From Stercoripulliclostridium_A sp964480195 (GTDB lineage: Bacteria > Bacillota > Clostridia > Christensenellales > DTU072), in assembly GCA_964480195.1 (NCBI GenBank), contig CAYZOJ010000078.1:1-5429 (forward strand): a stretch of 5,429 nucleotides of DNA, given 5' to 3'. Positions 1 to 5,429 of this stretch are shown here, piece by piece (within the stretch, counting starts at the first letter, position 1; the number at the start of each line of letters is the position of its first letter). The notes under the pieces are model-generated. The model was not told the origin of the DNA and did no database searches. It worked only from the letters and a program-made list of their open reading frames with translations. A program made the translations under genes and the position numbers.

Positions 1-94
1 ATCATCACACGGAGTGTGTATATCATCACGCGATAGCGTGTATATCATCAATCCGTAAGGATTGTATAACGGGCGCAAGTCCCGCTTGCGCCCG
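1..94. repeat. Array of short stem-loops with a conserved GTATATCATC linker, ending in a strong GC hairpin
   Basis: Three consecutive small hairpins are visible: CACAC/GTGTG (6-10 with 14-18, loop GGA), CACGC/GCGTG (27-31 with 36-40, loop GATA) and CAATCC/GGATTG (49-54 with 59-64, loop GTAA). They are separated by the linker GTATATCATC at 18-27 and 40-49. A partial copy (ATCATC) lies at 1-6 and a variant (GTATAAC) at 64-70. The linkers are spaced 22 and then 24 bases apart. The stems differ in sequence yet remain complementary, which points to selection on structure rather than plain sequence duplication. The left edge of the window cuts the array, so its full length and the gene it belongs to are unknown. 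No function can be assigned. It resembles intergenic repetitive hairpin elements of the REP/BIME kind, but that comparison is only by form. Confidence 0.75.
70..94. other. Strong GC-rich hairpin closing the stem-loop array
   Basis: CGGGCGCAAG at 70-79 pairs perfectly with CTTGCGCCCG at 85-94, leaving the loop TCCCG. A T-G wobble (80 with 84) can lengthen the stem to 11 pairs. It has the strength of an intrinsic terminator stem but no T-tract follows on either strand: GTCGAGAG on the + side, and GTTATACA when read on the - strand. It is therefore better read as the closing unit of the array or a transcript-stabilising 3' hairpin than as a classical terminator. Confidence 0.7.
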
Positions 95-166
95 TCGAGA
101 GCGTGTAATATATAGAGTAAAACCCGAAAAATTAAAAATATGCATCCGCTAAAGTTCTCTATTAAA

Positions 167-180
167 GTAATACAGATTAC
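167..180. other. Small hairpin inside the inverted-repeat element
   Basis: GTAAT at 167-171 pairs with ATTAC at 176-180 around the loop ACAG. A 5-bp AT-rich stem is weak and can arise by chance, so it is recorded only as part of the structure of the 108-247 element. Confidence 0.3.
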
Positions 181-216
181 CGAGCTATCTTCAGTTTATC
201 AAAGTCCTAATAATTC

Positions 217-246
217 TTGCATATTTTTCGGGGTTTACTCTATATA
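217..246 (+). promoter_or_regulatory. Weak candidate promoter inside the right inverted-repeat arm
   Basis: TTGCAT at 217-222 and TATATA at 241-246 are 18 bases apart, so the right arm carries a sigma-A-like pair facing the transporter gene. Transcription would begin near 253, at the ATG itself, which implies a leaderless or nearly leaderless message. This agrees with the lack of a visible ribosome binding site before that ATG. The -35 box is poor and the region is AT-rich, so chance is a real possibility. Confidence 0.3.
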
Positions 247-252
247 TCTAAT

Positions 253-1242
253 ATGCGATATGTATTATTAACTTTTGCGGGTATCGGGGCTTTTCTGGTT
301 GGTATGAAGCTTATATCCGCCAACCTTCAAGCCGTTGCCGGGGGGCGAATCGAAAGATTATTCTCAAAAATCGGTGATCATCGTTTTAGCGGGATAGGCT
401 TAGGTATCGGTAGCTCCGCTGTATTACAAAGCTCTTCCGCGACGACGGTTATTCTTGTCGGTTTGGTCAATGCGGGGATTGTCAGCTTGTTTCAGGCGAC
501 GTGCGTAATTATGGGCGCGAACATCGGCACGACGTTTACCGCCCTCATATTTTCGGCAAACAGTCTTCCGATAGGGGAAGCGTTCGCGTTTTTGACGTTT
601 ATCGGCGCGATGATAATTATGGTATCAAAGCGATCTCGCGTCAAAGCCACGGGCTGGATAATCGCGTCCGCGGGCTTGATTTTTATAGGCTTGGACGTAA
701 TAAAAGCGGGAGCTACGGGGCTTAACGAGTTTGAGGCTTTCCGCAATCTGTTCGGCGGTAGAAACAATCCTTTCGGGCTAATACTCTTCGGACTGGCGTT
801 TACGGCTGTAATACAGAGTTCTTCTGCAACGACGGGTATTGTCATTACGCTAGTACATCTCGGGATAATGCCCGTTACGGGCGCGTTTTACGTAATAATG
901 GGCAGTAACGTCGGTTCGTGCGCGACCGCGATGCTTGCGTCAATCGGCGGGGCGGTAAACGCAAAGCGTACGGCGTTAATCAACCTTTTATTCAATATGG
1001 CGGGGGTGATTCTCTTTTTACCGCTTACGATTTTATTTGGCGAAAAGCTCGTTACGGCGCTCGACGGCTACGAAGTTTCGGTACTTGTCGCGTACTTTCA
1101 TATCGCATTCAATCTGGTTACCACGCTTTTACTTTTGCCGTTCGTCAAACAACTTTCATCCGTTGCGGGTATTCTGATACCCGATAAAGTAAATAACACT
1201 TGTAATAAAGTTAAAAATATAGTACAATGTAAAATGAAATAA
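253..1242 (+). CDS. Na+/phosphate cotransporter family membrane protein, transporter core only
   Basis: This is predicted to be an integral membrane protein that co-transports phosphate, or another anion, with sodium. The 329-residue product shows the duplicated core of the NptA/SLC34-type family: QSSSATT occurs at residues 59-65 and again at 188-194. Each copy is followed by a glycine-rich segment, GANIGTT near 88-94 and GSNVGSC near 217-223. The N-terminus (GAFLVGMKLISANLQAVAGG) is typical of the family, and most of the rest is hydrophobic helix. Many bacterial members carry a C-terminal PhoU-like domain of about 200 residues; this one ends shortly after the last helix in a Lys/Asn-rich tail, so it is a core-only form. 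ATG 253 is chosen because family similarity begins just after it. An in-frame TTG at 217 would add 12 residues encoded by the inverted-repeat arm. Neither start has a good Shine-Dalgarno sequence. The substrate is inferred from the family. Confidence 0.88.
   Translation: MRYVLLTFAGIGAFLVGMKLISANLQAVAGGRIERLFSKIGDHRFSGIGLGIGSSAVLQSSSATTVILVGLVNAGIVSLFQATCVIMGANIGTTFTALIFSANSLPIGEAFAFLTFIGAMIIMVSKRSRVKATGWIIASAGLIFIGLDVIKAGATGLNEFEAFRNLFGGRNNPFGLILFGLAFTAVIQSSSATTGIVITLVHLGIMPVTGAFYVIMGSNVGSCATAMLASIGGAVNAKRTALINLLFNMAGVILFLPLTILFGEKLVTALDGYEVSVLVAYFHIAFNLVTTLLLLPFVKQLSSVAGILIPDKVNNTCNKVKNIVQCKMK
1200..1228 (+). promoter_or_regulatory. Sigma-A-type promoter for luxS, inside the 3' end of the transporter gene
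   Basis: TTGTAA (1200-1205) and TACAAT (1223-1228) are separated by exactly 17 bases, with 4/6 and 5/6 matches to consensus. Transcription would start near 1235, giving a leader of about 33 bases that contains the AGGAG site before luxS. The whole promoter lies in the last codons of the preceding gene, where base composition turns sharply AT-rich. Confidence 0.6.
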
Positions 1243-1255
1243 AATCGGAAACTAC

Positions 1256-1260
1256 AGGAG
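1256..1260 (+). promoter_or_regulatory. Ribosome binding site of luxS
   Basis: AGGAG lies 7 bases before ATG 1268 and fixes the luxS start. It is the first clear Shine-Dalgarno sequence in the window and contrasts with the gene before it. Confidence 0.8.
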
Positions 1261-1267
1261 AAACATA

Positions 1268-1777
1268 ATGGAATTAGACGCTTCCAAAGTAGCAAGCTTT
1301 TGCGTAGACCATACAAAACTCAAATGCGGACTGTTCGTATCTCGTAAAGATATTATGGGTTCGGGAGTGATAACGACTTTCGACATTCGTATGAAGCGCC
1401 CGTATCACGACGAGGTTATGGAAACGGGCTCCGTACACGCACTTGAACATCTCATCACCACATATCTCAGAAACGACCCGCTATGGGGCGACAAAGTCAT
1501 ATATTTCGGACCGATGGGTTGCAGAACGGGCTTTTATCTTTTGATGGCGGGCGACCTTACGTCGCAAGACATTTTGCCTCTTATAGAGCGCACGTTCGAT
1601 TACGTATCCGATTACGAGGGCGAAATCCCCGCAGCAACTCCCAAAGAGTGCGGATATTGTATGGATATGGACTTGGAACTCGCCAAAAACGACGCGGCGA
1701 TGTACTATAACGTCATCATCAATCCCAAAAAGGAAAATCTCGTTTACCCCGTAAAGAGGGAAAGGAAAAAGGCTTAA
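1268..1777 (+). CDS. luxS: S-ribosylhomocysteine lyase (autoinducer-2 synthase)
   Basis: LuxS cleaves S-ribosylhomocysteine to homocysteine and 4,5-dihydroxy-2,3-pentanedione, the precursor of AI-2. It thereby recycles the product of SAM-dependent methylation in the cytoplasm. The 169-residue length fits the family. The metal-binding His-x-x-x-His is HALEH (H57, H61, with E60 between them), and the third ligand is C128 in ECGYC. The catalytic cysteine is C85 in GPMGCRTGFYLL. FDIR (R41) matches the substrate-binding segment. HALEH in place of the HTLEH of Bacillus LuxS, together with the GPMGCRTGFYLL core, is as I recall it from clostridial LuxS proteins. An extra C131 lies three residues after the ligand C128. 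No SAH/MTA nucleosidase gene, which supplies the substrate, is in the window. The gene has its own promoter and leads a likely three-gene operon, with the next gene starting one base after its stop codon. Confidence 0.96.
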   Translation: MELDASKVASFCVDHTKLKCGLFVSRKDIMGSGVITTFDIRMKRPYHDEVMETGSVHALEHLITTYLRNDPLWGDKVIYFGPMGCRTGFYLLMAGDLTSQDILPLIERTFDYVSDYEGEIPAATPKECGYCMDMDLELAKNDAAMYYNVIINPKKENLVYPVKRERKKA

Positions 1778-1778
1778 T

Positions 1779-2894
1779 ATGTTAGATCCGAGAGTAAAAA
1801 AACTTGCAGAACTTTTAGTAAACTATTCGTGCCGTCTTCAAAAGGGCGAAAAGATACTTATCGAGGCTCGAGGCATAGATTATATGCTTGTAAACGCGAT
1901 AGTAGACGAAGTATACGCGGTAGGCGGGCTTCCGTTCGTTTCGATAGAAGATATGCGCGTAGCGCGAGCTTTACGTAAGCAGGCGAGTGTCGAACTCATA
2001 AAGGCGATGGCTAAGTACGACGCATACCGTATGGCGGAAATGGACGCGTATATAGGGATACGCGGAGGGAACAACTGCTATGAGCTTTCCGACGTCGACC
2101 CCGAGATAATGCAAAATTACGATAAGTATTATTTCCATCCCGTTCATCACGAACTCAGAGTATGCAAGACGAAGTGGGTCATTTTGCGCTATCCCAACGA
2201 GGGAATGGCGGAGCAAGCGCGCATGAGCACGGACGCGTTCGAGGACTTCTATTTTAACGTATGCACGCTCGATTATAGGCGTATGAGCAAGGCAATGGAC
2301 TCTCTCAAAGCCTTGATGGACAGAACCGATAAGGTGCGTTTAATCGCGCGCGATACCGATTTGACGTTCAGCATTAAGGGAATAGGCGCCGTCAAATGCG
2401 ACGGCGGATGCAATATCCCCGACGGCGAAGTCTATACCGCTCCCGTCAAGAACTCCGTCAACGGACATATCCACTATAACGCTCCTTCGATAGAGAACGG
2501 CATAGAATTTAAGGACGTCCGTCTTGAGTTCAAGGACGGAAAAATTATTAACGCGACGGCAAACGATAACGTTGCGGTCAACGCTATATTCGATACCGAC
2601 GAGGGCGCAAGATACGTCGGCGAATTTGCGATAGGCGTAAATCCTTACGTCGTAAACCCCATGGGCGACATTCTCTTTGACGAGAAGATCGCGGGCTCCA
2701 TTCACTTTACCCCCGGGTGCTGTTATGACGATTGCAGTAACGGCAATCAAAGCGCGGTACACTGGGATTTGGTCCTCATACAAACTCCCGAATACGGCGG
2801 TGGCGAAATCTACTTCGACGACGTTCTTATTCGCAAGGACGGCAGGTTCGTACTTCCCGAACTCGACTGTCTTAATCCCGAAAACCTCAAATAA
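1779..2894 (+). CDS. M29-family metallo-aminopeptidase (AmpS/PepS/AmpT-like)
   Basis: This is predicted to be a cytoplasmic aminopeptidase that removes N-terminal residues from peptides using a two-metal centre. At 371 residues it is slightly shorter than typical M29 enzymes (about 400-410). All expected metal-ligand positions of the Thermus AmpT type can be traced: E217 in NIPDGEVYTAPV, E282 in GEFAIGVNP, H309 in GSIHFTPG, Y316, and H328/D330 in SAVHWDL. The N-terminal part (YSCRLQKGEKILIEA, residues about 16-30) matches the family's first domain, and there is no signal peptide or membrane segment. The ATG follows the luxS stop after a single base, with a purine-rich stretch (GAGGGAAAGGAAAAAGG, 1756-1772) inside the end of luxS as its probable binding site, so translational coupling is likely. 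The cysteine-rich segment at 314-319 (CCYDDC) around the tyrosine ligand is unusual for an active site. Confidence 0.93.
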   Translation: MLDPRVKKLAELLVNYSCRLQKGEKILIEARGIDYMLVNAIVDEVYAVGGLPFVSIEDMRVARALRKQASVELIKAMAKYDAYRMAEMDAYIGIRGGNNCYELSDVDPEIMQNYDKYYFHPVHHELRVCKTKWVILRYPNEGMAEQARMSTDAFEDFYFNVCTLDYRRMSKAMDSLKALMDRTDKVRLIARDTDLTFSIKGIGAVKCDGGCNIPDGEVYTAPVKNSVNGHIHYNAPSIENGIEFKDVRLEFKDGKIINATANDNVAVNAIFDTDEGARYVGEFAIGVNPYVVNPMGDILFDEKIAGSIHFTPGCCYDDCSNGNQSAVHWDLVLIQTPEYGGGEIYFDDVLIRKDGRFVLPELDCLNPENLK

Positions 2895-2902
2895 ACACGG
2901 CG

Positions 2903-4141
2903 ATGTCAAAACTTCAAAAGAAAACCGATACCAAAGTTCCGTCCAAGCCCGCACGGTGGCTGTATTACATTCTGCTCCCGGTCGGTATATTGCTTTCCCA
3001 TATTTGGATAAAAGCAAGATACATTCGCGATCCCGAGATTAAAAAACGCAAGGGTCCGTTTGTCGTCATAGGCACGCACACTTGTATAATGGACGTAGCT
3101 CTTATGATGATAGCAATGCGCCCGGTGCGCTTGAATATTGTTTGCGGAAGGGACGTCTTTACTTGGTCCAAAATCAAACCCATCAAAAAGGCGGGCGGAT
3201 TTATTCCCATCAACCAATTCGAAATGGATTTGTCGAGCATTCGCACGATGAAACGCGCGGTAGACGCGGGATGCAGTCTTGCGCTTTTCCCCGAGGGCAA
3301 GTTTACGCTTGACGGGACTCCGCTCCACTATTTACCGGAAAGCCTTGCCAAGCTCCTTAAACTCCTCAAAGCCGACGTCGTATTCTGCCATAACTACGGC
3401 GGATATTGCGCGCGTCCGCGTTGGTACAAAGGCTTTAAGTACGGAGTTGTAACCAATAAGAGCGAGCTTTTGTTTACAAAAGAGCAACTCGAAACGATGA
3501 GCGACAAGGATATTTATGAGGTTCTCAAAGGTAAATTCAGCTTTAACGATAACCTCTATCAGCGCGAAAATCATTTGAGATATAAATGCAAAGACCCCGC
3601 TTTGGGACTCCATTATATACTTTATAAGTGCCCGAAATGCGGTGCCGAGTACACGATGTCTTCTGACGAACATTACCTTACGTGTTCCGCGTGCGGTAAT
3701 AAAGTCGAGTATACGGAGTACGGTGAACTCCTGCCCGACGAGGGTTCTATATCGTTTGACCGTATAGACTTATGGTACGACTATGAGCGTAAGGCGGTAA
3801 GGGAAGAGATTTCGAAGCCCGATTTTTGCGTCAGCCACGAAGTCGTATGGGAGCAAAACGACGATACCAACACGTATCACGAAATGGGCGAGGGAGAGTT
3901 GTATATCAACGATAAGTATATAGGCTTTAAGGGCAAGCGCTACGACGACGGTTCCGACGTTTTGATTGAAGTGCCTCTTATAAAGCTTTCGACAATCGTC
4001 CATAAGAATTACGAAGCGGTTGACCTTACGATAGATTCGAGGGTGAACAGATTCTATTTCCGCGAGGGCAAGTATTCTGCCAAATACAATATAATTGTCG
4101 AAGAAAAATATCGTCAAATCAAAGGATTGCCTATTGATTGA
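2903..4141 (+). CDS. PlsC-like 1-acylglycerol-3-phosphate acyltransferase with C-terminal zinc ribbon and beta-rich domain
   Basis: It is predicted to transfer an acyl group to a lysophospholipid or lysophosphatidate at the inner membrane. A hydrophobic segment at about residues 19-36 should anchor it. The acyltransferase signatures follow in order: HTCIMD (the HX4D catalytic pair, H59 and D64), GGFIPIN near 98-104, and FPEGKFT near 129-135, where EGK replaces the common EGTR. The acyltransferase part ends by about 215-230. It is followed by a zinc ribbon with CPKC (C243, C246) and CSAC (C261, C264), then about 130 residues predicted to be mostly beta strand. Part of this last segment (about 330-390) alternates like a GRAM/PH-type lipid-binding fold, which is a visual inference. 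A plain PlsC is about 200-260 residues, so nearly half of this protein is extra. The gene begins 8 bases after the peptidase stop with no good Shine-Dalgarno, suggesting coupling. The acyl donor and acceptor are unknown. Confidence 0.85.
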   Translation: MSKLQKKTDTKVPSKPARWLYYILLPVGILLSHIWIKARYIRDPEIKKRKGPFVVIGTHTCIMDVALMMIAMRPVRLNIVCGRDVFTWSKIKPIKKAGGFIPINQFEMDLSSIRTMKRAVDAGCSLALFPEGKFTLDGTPLHYLPESLAKLLKLLKADVVFCHNYGGYCARPRWYKGFKYGVVTNKSELLFTKEQLETMSDKDIYEVLKGKFSFNDNLYQRENHLRYKCKDPALGLHYILYKCPKCGAEYTMSSDEHYLTCSACGNKVEYTEYGELLPDEGSISFDRIDLWYDYERKAVREEISKPDFCVSHEVVWEQNDDTNTYHEMGEGELYINDKYIGFKGKRYDDGSDVLIEVPLIKLSTIVHKNYEAVDLTIDSRVNRFYFREGKYSAKYNIIVEEKYRQIKGLPID

Positions 4142-4162
4142 TTAAAAGAACGGTGGTATAAT
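4134..4162 (+). promoter_or_regulatory. Extended -10 sigma-A promoter for the M28 peptidase gene
   Basis: TTGATT (4134-4139) lies 17 bases before a perfect TATAAT (4157-4162), which is preceded by the TGN of an extended -10 (TGG, 4154-4156). The -35 box overlaps the last codons and stop of the acyltransferase gene. The start point should fall near 4169, leaving a leader of about 22 bases. This is the strongest promoter match in the window and indicates that the M28 gene can be expressed apart from the upstream operon. Confidence 0.75.
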
Positions 4163-4179
4163 CGTTTTAGTAATCTCTT

Positions 4180-4186
4180 GGAGGAG
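4180..4186 (+). promoter_or_regulatory. Ribosome binding site of the M28 peptidase gene
   Basis: GGAGGAG is a near-perfect Shine-Dalgarno, with its GGAGG core 6 bases before ATG 4191. It fixes the start of the gene and predicts strong translation. Confidence 0.85.
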
Positions 4187-4190
4187 TCAG

Positions 4191-5417
4191 ATGTTCAAAC
4201 AATACGCAGACGAAACGATGGAGTTTGTTAAACTCATTGAAGCCGACGGAGCGCGTTTACCCGGTTCGGACGAAGAAAAGAAGGCTTGCAAAAAGATTCA
4301 AGCCGAAATGGTAGCGCGTACCGGACTTACGCCCAAAACCGAAAGGTTTATTTTTGCGCCCGAAGCGAGTATAGGCGCGATAAACAAGCTCGGTTGGGTT
4401 GTACTTGCCACGACGCTTGTCTATTACATGGGCGGACTCGGCGGAGCGTTTGCTTCGATGCTAATGTATACGGGCGTACTTTTGTTTGCGATTTTCCAAA
4501 TAGTTTTGTATAAAGGCACGTTCGACGGGCTTTGCAAGCAAGCAGTCGCCGACAACATCATCACGGAATTGCCCCCGGCGAGCGGTGAAACCAAGTATAC
4601 CGTTTATCTTGGAGCTCACTACGATAGCAGTTGGTGCTGGAAACTTGCCAAAAAGAACCCGAACACCGCAATCCCCAAAACAATTTACGGCATATTGGGC
4701 GTCGTAGTAATGCTTGTGATGAGCATTCTAAGAATATGCTACAATTTCGGCGTATTCGACTATCACGAGGCTTGGAACATTGTTTTCTATTGTGTACCGA
4801 TTGCATTCGTACCGGGATTCTATTTCCTTACGCAATACACGTCGCAGGATAAGACGATTGCAAGCCCTGGCGCGATGGACAACTTGAGCGGTATCGGTAT
4901 CAATATGATGATACTCAAATACTTTAAGGAGCACCCCGAAGATATGCCGGAAGGAATGCGTCTTGTGCACCTCGGATTCGCCTCGGAAGAAGCGGGACTT
5001 AAAGGAAGCGACGCTTTTGTCAAAGCCCACAAAAACGACGGAGCATTGGATAACGCATATCTCATAAACGTAGACTCGGTAGCCGATCCCGACCATTTCG
5101 AAGCTATCAAAGGCGACACGTGGCAGGGCACGCATTTCGATAAAAAGCTTATTAATATGAGTGTCGAAGCAATGCGCGAAAGCGGAGTTGCCAATCCCAA
5201 AATCATCAGCAACCCCGTAGGCGGATGCGACAGTACGCCGTTCTGCAAAGCAGGCGTTCCGACGTTTACTTTTGCGGCGCAAAACCCGACGTCCACAAAC
5301 TACTACCACACCACCAACGACACGAGTGATCGCATAGACGTATCGACGTTTGAAACGGGCTTGAACGTAATCTACAAAGTAATCAAAAAGATTGCCGCCG
5401 ACCGCGAAAGCAAATAA
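4191..5417 (+). CDS. M28-family zinc metallopeptidase with four membrane segments
   Basis: This is predicted to be a membrane-bound two-zinc peptidase, most likely an aminopeptidase. The M28 motifs occur in order: GAHYDS (H143, with catalytic D145), GAMDN (bridging D230), SEEAGLKGS (catalytic E266 and zinc ligand E267), NVDSV (D295), GGCDSTPF (346-351) and YYHTTNDTSD (H373). All usual ligands are present, so it should be active. Hydrophobic segments lie at about 66-86, 90-107, 164-185 and 195-215. The second pair sits between H143 and D230, so a transmembrane hairpin is inserted in the catalytic domain. The even number of segments and the absence of a signal peptide place both halves of the active site on the same side, probably the cytoplasm, though topology is inferred. 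The gene is complete, with its stop 12 bases from the window edge, and it has its own promoter and strong binding site. The substrate is unknown. Confidence 0.9.
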   Translation: MFKQYADETMEFVKLIEADGARLPGSDEEKKACKKIQAEMVARTGLTPKTERFIFAPEASIGAINKLGWVVLATTLVYYMGGLGGAFASMLMYTGVLLFAIFQIVLYKGTFDGLCKQAVADNIITELPPASGETKYTVYLGAHYDSSWCWKLAKKNPNTAIPKTIYGILGVVVMLVMSILRICYNFGVFDYHEAWNIVFYCVPIAFVPGFYFLTQYTSQDKTIASPGAMDNLSGIGINMMILKYFKEHPEDMPEGMRLVHLGFASEEAGLKGSDAFVKAHKNDGALDNAYLINVDSVADPDHFEAIKGDTWQGTHFDKKLINMSVEAMRESGVANPKIISNPVGGCDSTPFCKAGVPTFTFAAQNPTSTNYYHTTNDTSDRIDVSTFETGLNVIYKVIKKIAADRESK

Positions 5418-5429
5418 TAGAAACAACAG

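Larger units (their letters stand above)
108..247. mobile_element. Possible MITE-like element bounded by long terminal inverted repeats
   Basis: Bases 108-132 and 223-247 are inverted copies of each other with 24 of 25 positions matching; the one mismatch is at 122 against 233. If a 7-base insertion in the left arm (about 132-138, a repeat of AAAAATT type) is allowed, the pairing continues inward to the TGCA at 141-144 and 218-221, giving a right arm of about 30 bases. The interior of roughly 75-90 bases is AT-rich, has no credible ORF, and contains a small internal hairpin (167-180). A short element with long terminal inverted repeats and no coding capacity fits a non-autonomous transposable element. 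The TA-rich ends would suit a TA-target family such as IS630/Tc1, but a target-site duplication cannot be defined because the ends are themselves TATATA. A cis-acting regulatory hairpin is the main alternative. Confidence 0.5.

Noticed and set aside
1..107. CRISPR array
   Set aside because: The repeat linker is only about 10 bases, the intervening parts are palindromic stems rather than unique spacers of 30 or more bases, and no cas gene is present.
133..222. Small gene or ncRNA within the inverted-repeat interior
   Set aside because: No start codon with a binding site and no ORF of useful length exist, and the only internal structure is a weak 5-bp hairpin.
1243..1267. SAM or SAH riboswitch before luxS
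   Set aside because: The gap is only 25 bases and the predicted leader about 33, too short for any known SAM or SAH aptamer.
2340..3017. 225-codon open frame on the - strand opposite the M29 peptidase gene
   Set aside because: It lies antisense to a well-supported gene with all family motifs, crosses into the next gene, and its translation shows no recognisable domain. Long antisense frames arise from codon bias.
4141..4190. Terminator after the acyltransferase gene
   Set aside because: AACG and CGTT can pair weakly around the TATAAT, but there is no stable stem and no real T-tract. The segment is better explained as a promoter.
4728..5426. 232-codon open frame on the - strand opposite the M28 peptidase gene
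   Set aside because: It is the mirror of a gene with complete catalytic motifs, and its Arg/Val/Cys-rich translation looks like a shadow frame.

Overview
This window looks like a chromosomal segment from a low-to-mid GC Gram-positive anaerobe, most likely an uncultured gut-type member of the Clostridia. That placement is an inference. It rests on the clostridial-type LuxS motifs (HALEH, and a GPMGCRTGFYLL core), good AGGAG-type ribosome binding sites before two genes, and a PlsC-like acyltransferase carrying a zinc ribbon. All five genes are on the + strand and tightly packed from about 250 to the right edge. The first 250 bases hold no gene but contain two striking structured elements.

Layout. 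Bases 1-94 are an array of short stem-loops separated by a repeated GTATATCATC linker. The stems differ in sequence but each stays self-complementary, and the array ends in a strong 10-11 bp GC-rich hairpin. The left edge of the window cuts the array. Directly after it, 108-247 is bounded by near-perfect inverted repeats of about 25-30 bases and looks like a small MITE-like element. Its right arm runs up to the first gene. Then come a two-repeat Na/phosphate cotransporter family protein (253-1242), luxS (1268-1777), an M29-family aminopeptidase (1779-2894), a PlsC-like acyltransferase with a C-terminal zinc ribbon and a further beta-rich domain (2903-4141), and a membrane-embedded M28-family metallopeptidase (4191-5417).

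Transcription. A sigma-A-type promoter (TTGTAA, 17 bases, TACAAT) sits inside the last codons of the transporter gene and points into luxS. The luxS, M29 peptidase and acyltransferase genes follow with gaps of 1 and 8 bases and are probably co-transcribed. A second promoter with an extended -10 (TTGATT, 17 bases, TGGTATAAT) begins at the stop codon of the acyltransferase gene and drives the M28 gene. No convincing factor-independent terminator was seen.

Function. LuxS belongs to activated-methyl-cycle recycling and autoinducer-2 production. The M29 and M28 enzymes are metal-dependent peptidases, the PlsC-like protein is predicted to act in phospholipid synthesis, and the transporter is predicted to move phosphate or another anion with sodium. 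No single pathway clearly unites them, and the coding part looks like housekeeping sequence. The parts most worth a second look are the stem-loop array, the inverted-repeat element beside it, and the unusual domain arrangements of the last two proteins.
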